A stretch of 64,000 nt of DNA from Tranquillimonas rosea (lineage in GTDB: Bacteria > Pseudomonadota > Alphaproteobacteria > Rhodobacterales > Rhodobacteraceae), in contig NZ_FOGU01000002.1 of NCBI RefSeq assembly GCF_900111315.1, positions 370,004 through 434,003 on the forward strand. Direction: 5' to 3'. The position numbers were made by a program, and so were the translations under genes. The stretch's first letter is position 1. Each line of letters begins with the position of its first letter. The notes under the pieces were generated by a model. The model made no database searches. It was given only the letters and a program-made list of their open reading frames with translations, and had not been told where the DNA came from. Of the stretch, positions 1 through 7,959 are shown in pieces.

Positions 1-1047
1 GGGCTGAACTTCATCGGCATGGGCGTGTCCGGCGGCGAGGATGGTGCGCGGCACGGTCCCTCGATCATGGTCGGCGGTCCCGAGAAGAGCTATGCGGCGA
101 TCCGCGAGATCGTCGAGGCCATCGCCGCGGATTACCAAGGCTCTCCCTGTGCCGCCTGGCTCGGGCCGGACGGCGCCGGGCATTTCGTCAAGACGGTGCA
201 CAACGGCATCGAATACGCCGACATGCAGATGATCGCCGAGGTCTACGGCCTGCTGCGCGACGGCGAAGGCAAGACGCCCGCCGAGACCGCGCCGCTGTTC
301 GAGCGCTGGAACGAGGGCAAGCTGCGCTCGTACCTGATCGAGATCACGGCAGAGGTGCTGCGCGCCCAGGACAAGACGTCGGGCGGGCCGCTTCTGGATG
401 TGATCCGCGACAGCGCGGGGCAGAAGGGCACCGGCCGCTGGACCGTGATCGAGGCGCTCAAGCTGGGGCAGTCGGCCTCGGCCATCGAGTCCGCCGTCGC
501 CGCGCGGTCCTGGTCGTCGATGGGCGAGGCGCGCGCCGCGGGCGAGAGCCGGTTCGGCGCGGCGGAAAAGGGCACGCTGTCGCTGGATGACGGCGAGCTG
601 GAGCAGGCCCTGCTGGCCGCGCGCATCATCGCCTATGGGCAGGGGCTGGCACTGCTGCAATCGGCGTCCGAGCATTTCGACTGGTCCCTCGACCTCGGCC
701 GCGTGGCCGAGATCTGGCGGGCCGGCTGCATCATCCGGTCGGACCTGTTGGACGACATCTCGCAGGCCGCGCGCGAGGGACTACCCCACGGGTTGCTGAC
801 GCTCGCGCCCGCCTTTGCCGACCGGATGGAGACGGCGGTGCCGGCGCTGCGGCGCGTGGTGCTGGAAGGTCTGCGCGCCGGGCTGCCGATGCCCGCCATG
901 TCGAGCGCGCTTGCCTGGTTTGACACGATGCGCCAGTCGCGCGGCTCGGCCGACCTGATCCAGGGGCAGCGCGATTTCTTCGGCCGCCACGGGTTCGAGC
1001 GGACGGACAACGGCCTGAGCGACCAGCACGGCCCCTGGGCCGACTGA
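1..1047 (+). CDS. gnd: 6-phosphogluconate dehydrogenase, C-terminal part (5' end outside window)
   Basis: Oxidative decarboxylation of 6-phosphogluconate to ribulose 5-phosphate with NADP in the pentose phosphate pathway; cytosolic. The reading frame is open from base 1 and reads GMGVSGGEDGARHGPSIM, the substrate-binding signature of the family. The HFVKTVHNGIEY segment that follows holds the catalytic lysine and the HNGIEY motif. Full-length enzymes have about 470 residues and 348 are present here, so roughly 120 N-terminal residues (the Rossmann NADP domain) lie upstream of the window. The gene is convergent with leuA and the two share a strong hairpin. Confidence 0.96.
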   Translation, partial: GLNFIGMGVSGGEDGARHGPSIMVGGPEKSYAAIREIVEAIAADYQGSPCAAWLGPDGAGHFVKTVHNGIEYADMQMIAEVYGLLRDGEGKTPAETAPLFERWNEGKLRSYLIEITAEVLRAQDKTSGGPLLDVIRDSAGQKGTGRWTVIEALKLGQSASAIESAVAARSWSSMGEARAAGESRFGAAEKGTLSLDDGELEQALLAARIIAYGQGLALLQSASEHFDWSLDLGRVAEIWRAGCIIRSDLLDDISQAAREGLPHGLLTLAPAFADRMETAVPALRRVVLEGLRAGLPMPAMSSALAWFDTMRQSRGSADLIQGQRDFFGRHGFERTDNGLSDQHGPWAD

Positions 1048-1066
1048 TCGCCACCCGGATACGAGT

Positions 1067-1092
1067 AAGGGGCGCCCGGCGGGGCGCCCCTT
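1067..1092. terminator. Bidirectional hairpin terminator between gnd and leuA
   Basis: AAGGGGCGCCC (1067-1077), loop GGCG, and GGGCGCCCCTT (1082-1092) form a perfect 11-bp stem between two convergent stop codons. The stem starts with AA and ends with TT, so it can act on both strands, although there is no long T tract. Confidence 0.75.
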
Positions 1093-1120
1093 GTCCTTGG
1101 CGGCAGTGCGCGCGTCGCGC

Positions 1121-2686
1121 CTAGCCCACGTCCTTGTAGGACACCTGCTTGACGTCGCCGCCCGATTGCTCGCGCCGCAGCAGCAGGCGGTTCAGGGCGT
1201 GGATATACGCCTTGACGCTGGCGACCACGGTGTCGGTGTCGGCCGACTGGCCGGTGACGAGGCGGCCGTTCTCTTCCATCCGGACGCTGACCGTGGCCTG
1301 GGCGTCGGTGCCCTCGGTCACGGCGTGGACCTGGTAGAGCTGCAACCGCGCCTCGTGGGGGAACAGCTCCTTCACCGCGTTGAACGCCGCGTCCACCGGA
1401 CCGTCGCCATGCGCCGTCACCTGCAGATCGTCGCCGTCGACCTCGAGCGTCAGGTCGGCGGTCTGCGGCGCCTCGGTGCCGCAGATGACCCGCAGGAACT
1501 TGAGCTTGATCCGCTCGCCGTCGCTGCCGGACTGGTCGCGCATCAGTGCCTCGAGGTCGTCGTCGTAGACCTCCTTCTTGCGGTCGGCGAGCGCCTTGAA
1601 CCGCACGAAGATGTCCGACAGCTGGTTGTCGGCCAAGTCGAAACCCAGGTCCTTGAGCTTGGCACGCAGCGCGGCGCGGCCCGAGTGCTTGCCCAGGACG
1701 AGGTTGGTTTCCTTCAGGCCGATATCCTCGGGGCGCATGATCTCGAACGTCTCGGCGTTCTTCAGCATGCCGTCCTGGTGGATGCCGCTTTCATGGGCAA
1801 AGGCGTTCTTGCCCACGATGGCCTTGTTGTATTGCACCGGAAAGCCCGAGACGGTCGCCACCTTGCGCGAGATGTTGATGATCTTCGTGGTGTCGATCGA
1901 CGTGCGGTAAGGCATGATGTCGCCGCGCACGCGCAGCGCCATGACGACCTCTTCCAGGGCGGTGTTGCCCGCCCGCTCGCCCAGGCCATTGATCGTGCAT
2001 TCGATCTGACGCGCGCCGCCTTCGACGGCGGCAAGGCTGTTGGCCGTCGCCATGCCCAGGTCGTTGTGGCAGTGGGTGGCGAACACGATGTCCTCGGCTC
2101 CGTCGATCTCGGCGATCAGGCGGCGGATAAGGTCGGCGCTTTCGACCGGGGCGGTATAGCCCACGGTGTCGGGGATGTTGATCGTCGTGGCGCCGGCGTT
2201 GATCGCGATCTCGACCACGCGCTTGAGATAGTCCCACTCGGTCCGCGTGGCGTCCATCGGGGACCATTGCACGTTGTCGCAGAGGTTGCGGGCGTGCGTG
2301 ACCGTCTCGTGGATGCGGTCGGCCATCTGGTCCTGCGTCAGGTCGGGGATGGCCCGGTGCAGCGGCGAGGTCCCGATGAAGGTGTGGATGCGCGGCGATT
2401 TCGCATGCCGGACCGCCTCCCAGCAGCGGTCGATGTCCTTGGTGTTGGCGCGGGCGAGGCCGCAGATCGTGGCGCGCTCGGTCTGCTCGGCGATCGCCTT
2501 CACCGCCTCGAAATCGCCGATCGAGGCGATGGGAAAGCCCGCCTCGATGATGTCGACGCCCATCTCGTCGAGCATGCCCGCGATCTCGAGCTTTTCGGCG
2601 TGGCTCATGGTCGCGCCCGGAGATTGCTCGCCGTCGCGCAGCGTGGTGTCGAATATCAACACCCGGTCCTTGGTCTGGTCGGTCAT
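1121..2686 (-). CDS. leuA: 2-isopropylmalate synthase
   Basis: Condenses acetyl-CoA with 2-oxoisovalerate, the first committed step of leucine synthesis. The 521-residue protein starts with the TIM-barrel signature IFDTTLRDGEQSPG, carries the metal-binding HCHNDLG motif and NGLGERAGN, and ends in a C-terminal regulatory (leucine feedback) domain with TVSVRMEENGRLVTG. Length is normal for the bacterial type. The start codon follows a 160-base leader that encodes a leucine-rich peptide and competing hairpins, so leucine-dependent attenuation is the likely control. Confidence 0.96.
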   Translation of the reverse strand: MTDQTKDRVLIFDTTLRDGEQSPGATMSHAEKLEIAGMLDEMGVDIIEAGFPIASIGDFEAVKAIAEQTERATICGLARANTKDIDRCWEAVRHAKSPRIHTFIGTSPLHRAIPDLTQDQMADRIHETVTHARNLCDNVQWSPMDATRTEWDYLKRVVEIAINAGATTINIPDTVGYTAPVESADLIRRLIAEIDGAEDIVFATHCHNDLGMATANSLAAVEGGARQIECTINGLGERAGNTALEEVVMALRVRGDIMPYRTSIDTTKIINISRKVATVSGFPVQYNKAIVGKNAFAHESGIHQDGMLKNAETFEIMRPEDIGLKETNLVLGKHSGRAALRAKLKDLGFDLADNQLSDIFVRFKALADRKKEVYDDDLEALMRDQSGSDGERIKLKFLRVICGTEAPQTADLTLEVDGDDLQVTAHGDGPVDAAFNAVKELFPHEARLQLYQVHAVTEGTDAQATVSVRMEENGRLVTGQSADTDTVVASVKAYIHALNRLLLRREQSGGDVKQVSYKDVG

Positions 2687-2723
2687 GGAACTGTCTTTCG
2701 TTTCGTCCTTAAGCCTTGTCGTC

Positions 2724-2774
2724 CGGCGCGGAAGGCGGCCCCTGAGCGCTCGCGCCGAATGGCACGCTCAGAGG
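2724..2774 (-). promoter_or_regulatory. Competing hairpins of a putative leu attenuator
   Basis: Two mutually exclusive stems can form in the leuA leader RNA. The first pairs 2765-2774 (covering the leader-peptide stop) with 2739-2748, ten pairs including one G-U. The second pairs CGGCGCG (2751-2757) with CGCGCCG (2724-2730), seven pairs, and uses bases from the loop of the first. Alternative pairing next to a leucine-codon cluster is the layout of ribosome-mediated attenuation. No U-run follows the second stem, so a termination step is not proven; control of leuA translation is also possible. Confidence 0.5.
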
Positions 2775-2848
2775 CGGGTAAGGAGAAGCAGACCGGCAAG
2801 GCGCAGCGCGGGTGCGGCGCGGGCAACGATATGTGCGGTGCTGGTCAT
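2768..2848 (-). CDS. Leucine-rich leader peptide of leuA
   Basis: A 26-codon frame (ATG at 2848, TGA at 2768) ends in GLLLLTRL with four consecutive leucine codons (CTG CTT CTC CTT), 82 bases before the leuA start. It is followed at once by alternative stem-loops. A leucine run at the end of a short frame upstream of leuA is the known form of leader-peptide attenuators in Proteobacteria. Stalling at these codons when charged tRNA-Leu is scarce would change the downstream fold. No clear Shine-Dalgarno is visible, so its translation is inferred from the arrangement. Confidence 0.72.
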   Translation of the reverse strand: MTSTAHIVARAAPALRLAGLLLLTRL

Positions 2849-2938
2849 GAAGCATAGTATGACGGCAAAGCGCCGCAGGGAAAAGATCAAAAATGTCTCG
2901 CGTTTGACCGGACACCGCCGCCCCCTAGCTGGCGCGGC

Positions 2939-3670
2939 ATGGATGACACGGCACGGACGGCATTGGTCACCGGCGCGGGCGCCGGTATCGGACGCGGCAC
3001 GGCGCTGCATCTAGCACGGCGTGGCTGGCGCGTGGCGGCGCTCGACCGCGACGCGCGGACGGTGGAGTCGCTGGTGGGTGAGGTCGGCGAGATCCTCCCC
3101 CTCGTCGCCGATGTCTCGGACGAGGGCGACGTGCGTCGCGCGGTGACCGAGGTGTCGGGCTGGTCGCCCGAACTGCACCTGCTGGTGAACAACGCAGGCA
3201 TCGCCGATCCGCTCTCGGGTCCGGTCGAGGCGCTGTCGCTCGACGCCTGGAACGACTGGATCGGCACCAATCTGACCGGCGCCTTCCTGATGGTGAAGCA
3301 TTGCGTGCCGCTGCTGCGGGCGGGCGAGGGCGCAATCGTCAACGTCTCGTCGACCCGCGCGCAGCAATCGGAACCCGATTGCGAGGCCTATGCCGCCTCG
3401 AAGGGCGGTCTTTCGGCCCTGACCCACGCGCTCGCCGTCAGCCTCGGGCCGGCGATCCGGGTGAACGCCGTGGCACCCGGCTGGATCGACACCACCGGAG
3501 AGACGCTGCGCCCCGAGGATCACGCCCAGCATCCCGCGGGGCGGGTGGGCCAGCCCGACGACGTGGCGGCCGCGATCAGGTGGCTGGCGGACGAGGCCGC
3601 GGGATTCGTGACGGGGCAGGTGCTGACCGTCGACGGCGGGATGACCCGCAAGATGATCTATCGGGAGTGA
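2939..3670 (+). CDS. SDR family oxidoreductase
   Basis: NAD(P)-dependent short-chain dehydrogenase of 243 residues. The cofactor motif TGAGAGIGRG is near the N-terminus, NNAG is in the middle, and the catalytic Ser and YAASK (Tyr/Lys) follow VNVSS. The C-terminal part carries the usual PGW and VTGQVLTVDGG segments. The substrate cannot be read from sequence. It is divergent from leuA and overlaps the next SDR gene by one base within ATGA, and that gene overlaps the photolyase gene, so the three form one translationally coupled operon. Confidence 0.9.
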   Translation: MDDTARTALVTGAGAGIGRGTALHLARRGWRVAALDRDARTVESLVGEVGEILPLVADVSDEGDVRRAVTEVSGWSPELHLLVNNAGIADPLSGPVEALSLDAWNDWIGTNLTGAFLMVKHCVPLLRAGEGAIVNVSSTRAQQSEPDCEAYAASKGGLSALTHALAVSLGPAIRVNAVAPGWIDTTGETLRPEDHAQHPAGRVGQPDDVAAAIRWLADEAAGFVTGQVLTVDGGMTRKMIYRE

Positions 3671-4338
3671 TGCGCATGAAGAGGGCACTCGTGATCGGGG
3701 CCACCGGCGGGATCGGCCACGCCGTGGCGGCCGAGCTGGAGCGGCGGGACGTCGAGGTCACGCGCCGCTCGCGGAGCGAGGACGGCTTCGAAGTGACCGA
3801 CGAGGCCCGGATCGAGGCGGGCCTGGCCGATCTCGAGGGGACGTTCGACCTGATTTTCGTCGCGACGGGCGCGCTCAAGATCGACGGCAACGGGCCGGAA
3901 AAGTCCCTGCGGCAGCTGAACGAGGAGGCCCTGGTCGGGCAGTTCCGCGCCAACGCGGTGGGGCCGGCGCTGGTGCTGAAACACGCCCGGCGGCTTCTGC
4001 CGCGCAAGGAACGGGCGGTGTTCGTCGCCCTTTCGGCGCGGGTCGGGTCGATCGGCGACAACGGGCTGGGCGGCTGGTACTCCTACCGCACGGCCAAGGC
4101 CGCGCTGAATCAGCTGATGCACGGCGCCGCCATCGAACTGGGCCGCAGCCACCGCAGCCTTGTCGTGGCGTGCCTGCATCCCGGTACGGTCGAGACCGGC
4201 TTCACGCAGGACTATCCCGATCACGACAAGGTCGGGCCGGAGCGGGCCGCCGAGCGCCTGGTGGACGTGGTGGAGACGCTGACGCCCGAACACTCGGGCG
4301 GGTTCTACGATTACGCCGGCAAGGAGATCCCCTGGTGA
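3670..4338 (+). CDS. SDR family protein, C-factor-like
   Basis: A 222-residue short-chain dehydrogenase-like protein. The start ATG at 3670 shares its A with the preceding stop codon. VIGATGGIGHAV is the nucleotide-binding motif and SYRTAKAALNQL holds the catalytic Tyr/Lys pair, as in the CsgA/C-factor branch of the family. No substrate is known from the sequence. It ends inside the start of the photolyase gene and is the middle gene of an SDR-SDR-photolyase operon, which suggests a shared stress or redox role that I cannot define further. Confidence 0.88.
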   Translation: MRMKRALVIGATGGIGHAVAAELERRDVEVTRRSRSEDGFEVTDEARIEAGLADLEGTFDLIFVATGALKIDGNGPEKSLRQLNEEALVGQFRANAVGPALVLKHARRLLPRKERAVFVALSARVGSIGDNGLGGWYSYRTAKAALNQLMHGAAIELGRSHRSLVVACLHPGTVETGFTQDYPDHDKVGPERAAERLVDVVETLTPEHSGGFYDYAGKEIPW

Positions 4339-5864
4339 GCCGCCTGATCCTTGTCCTCGGCGATCAGCTGAGCCCGGAGCTGTCCGCGTTGAAGGAGGCC
4401 GACAAGACCTCGGACGTGGTGGTGATGGCGGAGGTGGCCGACGAGACGACCTATGTGCCGCACCATCCCAAGAAGATCGCGCTGATCCTTGCCGCGATGC
4501 GCAAGTTCGCTGCCGCCCTGCGCGCCGACGGCTGGACGGTCGCCTACAGCGAACTGGACGACAGGGGCAACTCGGGCTCGATCGCGGGCGAATTGCTGCG
4601 CCGGGCCGAGGAACACGGAGCGCGCGAGGTCGTCGCGACGGAGCCGGGCGAGTGGCGGCTGATCTCGGTGCTGGAGGACATGCCGCTGCCGGTGCGGCAG
4701 TTGCCCGACACGCGCTTCGTCGCCTCTCACGCAAGGTTCGAGAGCTGGGCCGAGGGCCGCAAGAGCCTGCGGATGGAGTACTTCTATCGCGAGATGCGGC
4801 GCGAAACCGGCCTCTTGATGGAGGAGGGCGAGCCGGCGGGCGGCAAGTGGAACTTCGACCACGACAACCGCGAGCCCGCGCCGGAGGAAATCGACTTCGG
4901 CGGTCCGATGCGGTTCACCCCCGACGAGACCGTCGAGGAGGTGCTGGAGCTGGTCGAGCGCCGCTTCGGCAACGGCTTCGGCGAGGTGCGCCCCTTCTGG
5001 TTCGCCACCGAGGCGGGGCAGGCCCGGCGGGCGCTGACCCATTTCGTCAAGCACGCCCTGCCGCGCTTCGGCGATTACCAGGACGCGATGCTGGACGACG
5101 CGCGGTTCCTCTATCACTCGGTCCTGTCGCTCTACATCAACATCGGCTTTCTGGAACCGCTGGAGGTGTGCCGCGCGGCCGAGGACGCCTGGCGGTCCGG
5201 CGACGCGCCGATCAACGCGGTCGAGGGGTTCGTCCGGCAGATCATCGGCTGGCGCGAGTTCATGCGCGGCATCTACTTCCTGCACGGCCCCGACTACGTG
5301 CGGCGGAACGCCCTGAACCACCAGCGCAAGCTGCCATGGTTCTACTGGGACGAGACGGCGACCCGGATGAACTGCGTCGCCCGCGTCGTCGAGCAGACGC
5401 GGGAGGAGGCCTATGCACACCACATCCAGCGGCTGATGGTGACCGGCAATTTCGCCCTTCTCGCCGGGATTGACCCGGCCGAGGTCCACGAATGGTACCT
5501 TTCGGTCTATGCCGACGCCTACGAATGGGTCGAGGCGCCGAACGTGATCGGGATGAGCCAGTTCGCCGACGGCGGCGTGTTCGCCTCGAAACCCTATGTC
5601 TCGTCCGGCAACTACATCGCGAAGATGTCGGATTACTGCGACCACTGCGCCTATTCGGTGAAGCGGAAGACGGGGGAGGGGGCGTGCCCGTTCAACCTGC
5701 TCTACTGGGCGTTCATGGACCGTCACCGGGAGCGGTTCGAGAAGAACCCGCGCATGACGCAGATGTACGCCACCTGGGACCGAATGGCGGAGGACCGCCG
5801 CGAGACGATCCTGGCTGAGGCGGGCCAGTTCCTCGACGCGATGTCGCGCGGCGACCGGGTCTGA
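4335..5864 (+). CDS. FeS-type photolyase/cryptochrome (PhrB/CryB family)
   Basis: Predicted light-dependent repair of (6-4) photoproducts, or a cryptochrome-type photoreceptor, binding FAD and a [4Fe-4S] cluster. A GTG start at 4335 overlaps the preceding stop and has AAGGAG just upstream, giving 509 residues. The N-terminus reads LILVLGDQLSPE, typical of this class. Cysteines at 347, 435, 438 and 451 have the spacing of the four cluster ligands known from Agrobacterium PhrB. The C-terminal helical domain has the FAD-pocket segments FVRQIIGWREFMRG and MSQFADGG. It is the last gene of the SDR operon. Confidence 0.93.
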   Translation: MSRLILVLGDQLSPELSALKEADKTSDVVVMAEVADETTYVPHHPKKIALILAAMRKFAAALRADGWTVAYSELDDRGNSGSIAGELLRRAEEHGAREVVATEPGEWRLISVLEDMPLPVRQLPDTRFVASHARFESWAEGRKSLRMEYFYREMRRETGLLMEEGEPAGGKWNFDHDNREPAPEEIDFGGPMRFTPDETVEEVLELVERRFGNGFGEVRPFWFATEAGQARRALTHFVKHALPRFGDYQDAMLDDARFLYHSVLSLYINIGFLEPLEVCRAAEDAWRSGDAPINAVEGFVRQIIGWREFMRGIYFLHGPDYVRRNALNHQRKLPWFYWDETATRMNCVARVVEQTREEAYAHHIQRLMVTGNFALLAGIDPAEVHEWYLSVYADAYEWVEAPNVIGMSQFADGGVFASKPYVSSGNYIAKMSDYCDHCAYSVKRKTGEGACPFNLLYWAFMDRHRERFEKNPRMTQMYATWDRMAEDRRETILAEAGQFLDAMSRGDRV

Positions 5865-5926
5865 TCCCAAGGCCGCGCCTGCGGCGCGACACGACAATTG
5901 CGCCGCCCTCCGGGCGCCGCGCCGGG

Positions 5927-5943
5927 CCGGACCTGCGGTCCGG
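5927..5943 (+). terminator. Hairpin after the photolyase operon
   Basis: CCGGACC, loop TGC, GGTCCGG form a perfect 7-bp stem about 60 bases after the photolyase stop. There is no T tract, so it is a weak terminator candidate or an RNA 3'-end stabiliser. Confidence 0.4.
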
Positions 5944-5947
5944 CGAC

Positions 5948-5982
5948 GCCTCCGGCGGGGATATTTCGGGGCAGAAGAAGGG
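5948..5982 (+). repeat. Dispersed intergenic repeat, copy 1
   Basis: GCCTCCGGCGGGGATATTTC followed by GGGGCAGAAGAAG. A related copy lies in the opposite orientation at 42344-42375. Both sit just after the end of an operon. From memory, sequences of this kind are common in Rhodobacterales intergenic regions; the function is unknown. Confidence 0.55.
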
Positions 5983-5988
5983 GGGGCT

Positions 5989-6345
5989 TCAGGCCGATCC
6001 GGACTCGTGATGGGCGCGGCTGTCGGCGGGGGCCTCAGCGCGGTCGTGGAGACCGTAGTCGCGCAGGACATGGGCGACGCGGAGGCGGTAATCGGCGAAG
6101 ATCATGTCGCGGCCCTGGCGCTGGGCGCCGCGATGGGCGGCGAGGCGGCGCCAGCGGGCGACGGCGGCCTCGTCCTCGAAGAAGGAAACCGACAGGATCT
6201 TGCCGGGCGTCGAGAGGCTCTCGAACCGCTCGACGGAGATGAAGCCCTCGACCTCTTCGAGCATCGGGCGCATCTCGGCGGCGATCGAGAAGTAGGTGTC
6301 GCGGTGTTCGTCGTGGGGCGTGACCTCGAAGATGACGGCGATCAT
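5989..6345 (-). CDS. Antibiotic biosynthesis monooxygenase (ABM) family protein
   Basis: A 118-residue ferredoxin-fold protein of the ABM/YgiN type, with the pattern VIFEVTPHDEHRDTYF, then VEGFISVERFES, then KILSVSFFEDEAAVARWR near the middle and the end of the domain. Family members are small cofactor-free oxygenases or heme/quinol-related proteins; the substrate is unknown. The start lies five bases after the stop of the MORN-protein gene, so both are in one transcript. The C-terminal tail after DYRLRVAHVLRDYG looks disordered. Confidence 0.8.
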   Translation of the reverse strand: MIAVIFEVTPHDEHRDTYFSIAAEMRPMLEEVEGFISVERFESLSTPGKILSVSFFEDEAAVARWRRLAAHRGAQRQGRDMIFADYRLRVAHVLRDYGLHDRAEAPADSRAHHESGSA

Positions 6346-6350
6346 GGCGG

Positions 6351-7799
6351 TCAGTTCGCCTGGGTCTCGGCGTCGTCCGCGGCGGCCTCGTTCTCGACCA
6401 GGGCGCCGTTTTCCCAGGTGCCGCTGGCCTCTTCGCCGGTGGCGTAGCGGATCGTGCCGTCGCCCTGGCGCTTGCCGCCGACGAACTCGCCTTCGTAGAC
6501 ATCGCCATTGGCATAGGTGGCGGTGCCGCGGCCCTCGATCTCTCCGTCCTGCCAGGCGCCGGTATAGGTGAAGCCGTCGGACATCGTGATCGTGCCCTCG
6601 CCCTCGCGTGCGCCGTCGGCGAACTCGCCCTCGTAGACCGTGCCGTCGGCGTAGGTCGCCTTGCCCTGGCCGTGACGCTGGCCGTTCCGCCACTCGCCGG
6701 TATAGGTGTAGCCGTCGGGATAGGTCATGGTGCCGGTGCCGTGGTTCTTGGCGTCCTTGAACGCGCCCTCGTACACCATGCCGTTGGCGTAGGTCGCGGT
6801 GCCTTCGCCGTCGATCACGCCGGCGCTCCAGCCGCCCTCGTAGGTGGAGCCGTCGGGATAGGTGATCTTGCCCTGGCCGTCGGCGAGGTCGTCGCGGAAC
6901 TGGCCGGTATAGATCGAGCCATCGGGGTAGGTGACGGTGCCGTCGCCCTCGATCCGGCCCGCGACCCAGTCGCCGGTATAGATGTAGCCGTCGGTGCCGC
7001 GGAAGGTGCCCTTGCCCTCGCGCTGGTCCGCGACGAATTCGCCCTCGTAGACGTCGCCGTTGGCGTATGTGACCTTGCCGGTGCCCTGCCGCTCTCCGTT
7101 GACGAGCTGGCCCTCGTAGACGTCGCCGTTGGCCTGGGTGAGGGTCCCGGTGCCGTTGATCTGGCCGTCATTCCATTCGCCTTCGTAGACGAGGCCGTCG
7201 GGCATCGTCAGGGTGCCCTCGCCCTCGCGGGCGCCGCGGACCAGCTGGCCCTCGTAGACGGCGCCGTCGGGATAGGTGATCGTGCCCCGGCCGTCCTTGA
7301 CACCGTCGACCCAGTTGCCCTCGTAGACGTAGCCCGATGGGCTTTCCATGCGGCCGAAGCCGTGGTGGCGGGCGTTGCGGAATGCGCCCTCGTAGCGCAC
7401 GCCGTTGGCGTAGACGGCGACGCCCTGGCCGTTGATCGCGCCGTCCTCCCATTCGCCCTGGTAGGTGCCGCCGTCGGCGAAGGTGATCTTGCCCTGGCCC
7501 TCGGGCTTGCCGGCGACGAACGCGCCCTCGTAGATCGAACCGTTGGGGAAGCGCGCTGTGCCCTCGCCGCGGATTTCGCCGTCGACCCAGTCGCCGCTGT
7601 ACTCGTAGCCGTTGGGCAGCGTGTAGGTGCCGGTGCCGTGCTGCAGGCCGCCCTTGAAGGTGCCCTCGTAGACGCCGCCGTCCTCGTACTGCTTGGTGAC
7701 CACGTCGCCATCGTCCTGCGCCACGGCCAGGCCGGCCAGCGCCAGGCTCAGCGCCGCGGCCGCGACCCCGGTCCGGATCGACGGTTTGCCTGCCTTCAT
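6351..7799 (-). CDS. Exported protein made of 18 tandem MORN repeats
   Basis: A signal peptide (basic start, hydrophobic core, cleavage near AVAQ, residue 28) precedes 18 uninterrupted 23-residue MORN repeats from residue 43 to 456. Each has the form YEGxFxxGxxxGxGTxTYxNGD, and a broken 19th repeat and an acidic tail follow. MORN repeats form extended beta-hairpin rods that bind lipids or proteins, so a periplasmic scaffold is likely. The array is a duplication of a nine-repeat block: repeats 1-9 match 10-18 in order (for example 7 and 16 both have GAREGEGT). The start at 7799 was chosen because it begins the signal peptide. Confidence 0.9.
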   Translation of the reverse strand: MKAGKPSIRTGVAAAALSLALAGLAVAQDDGDVVTKQYEDGGVYEGTFKGGLQHGTGTYTLPNGYEYSGDWVDGEIRGEGTARFPNGSIYEGAFVAGKPEGQGKITFADGGTYQGEWEDGAINGQGVAVYANGVRYEGAFRNARHHGFGRMESPSGYVYEGNWVDGVKDGRGTITYPDGAVYEGQLVRGAREGEGTLTMPDGLVYEGEWNDGQINGTGTLTQANGDVYEGQLVNGERQGTGKVTYANGDVYEGEFVADQREGKGTFRGTDGYIYTGDWVAGRIEGDGTVTYPDGSIYTGQFRDDLADGQGKITYPDGSTYEGGWSAGVIDGEGTATYANGMVYEGAFKDAKNHGTGTMTYPDGYTYTGEWRNGQRHGQGKATYADGTVYEGEFADGAREGEGTITMSDGFTYTGAWQDGEIEGRGTATYANGDVYEGEFVGGKRQGDGTIRYATGEEASGTWENGALVENEAAADDAETQAN

Positions 7800-7959
7800 T
7801 CGCTGCACGTTCGCCCCCTGCCGCACGGTCCGCGGCGCCCTTTTCCGGATTGCGGCAAACGTAACCTTCACCCCCTGGGCCCGCAACGCTTTTTGCCCGC
7901 GGCGCCTTTCCATCGCGGTCAACTCTGCTAGATCGGCCCCAGTCCGCGACGGAGGTACC

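Noticed and set aside
6672..7931. Long open frame of 419 codons on the plus strand
   Set aside because: It is antisense to the MORN gene. Its repeated Ala/Val/Gly pattern is the mirror of the MORN repeats and it has no independent motif.
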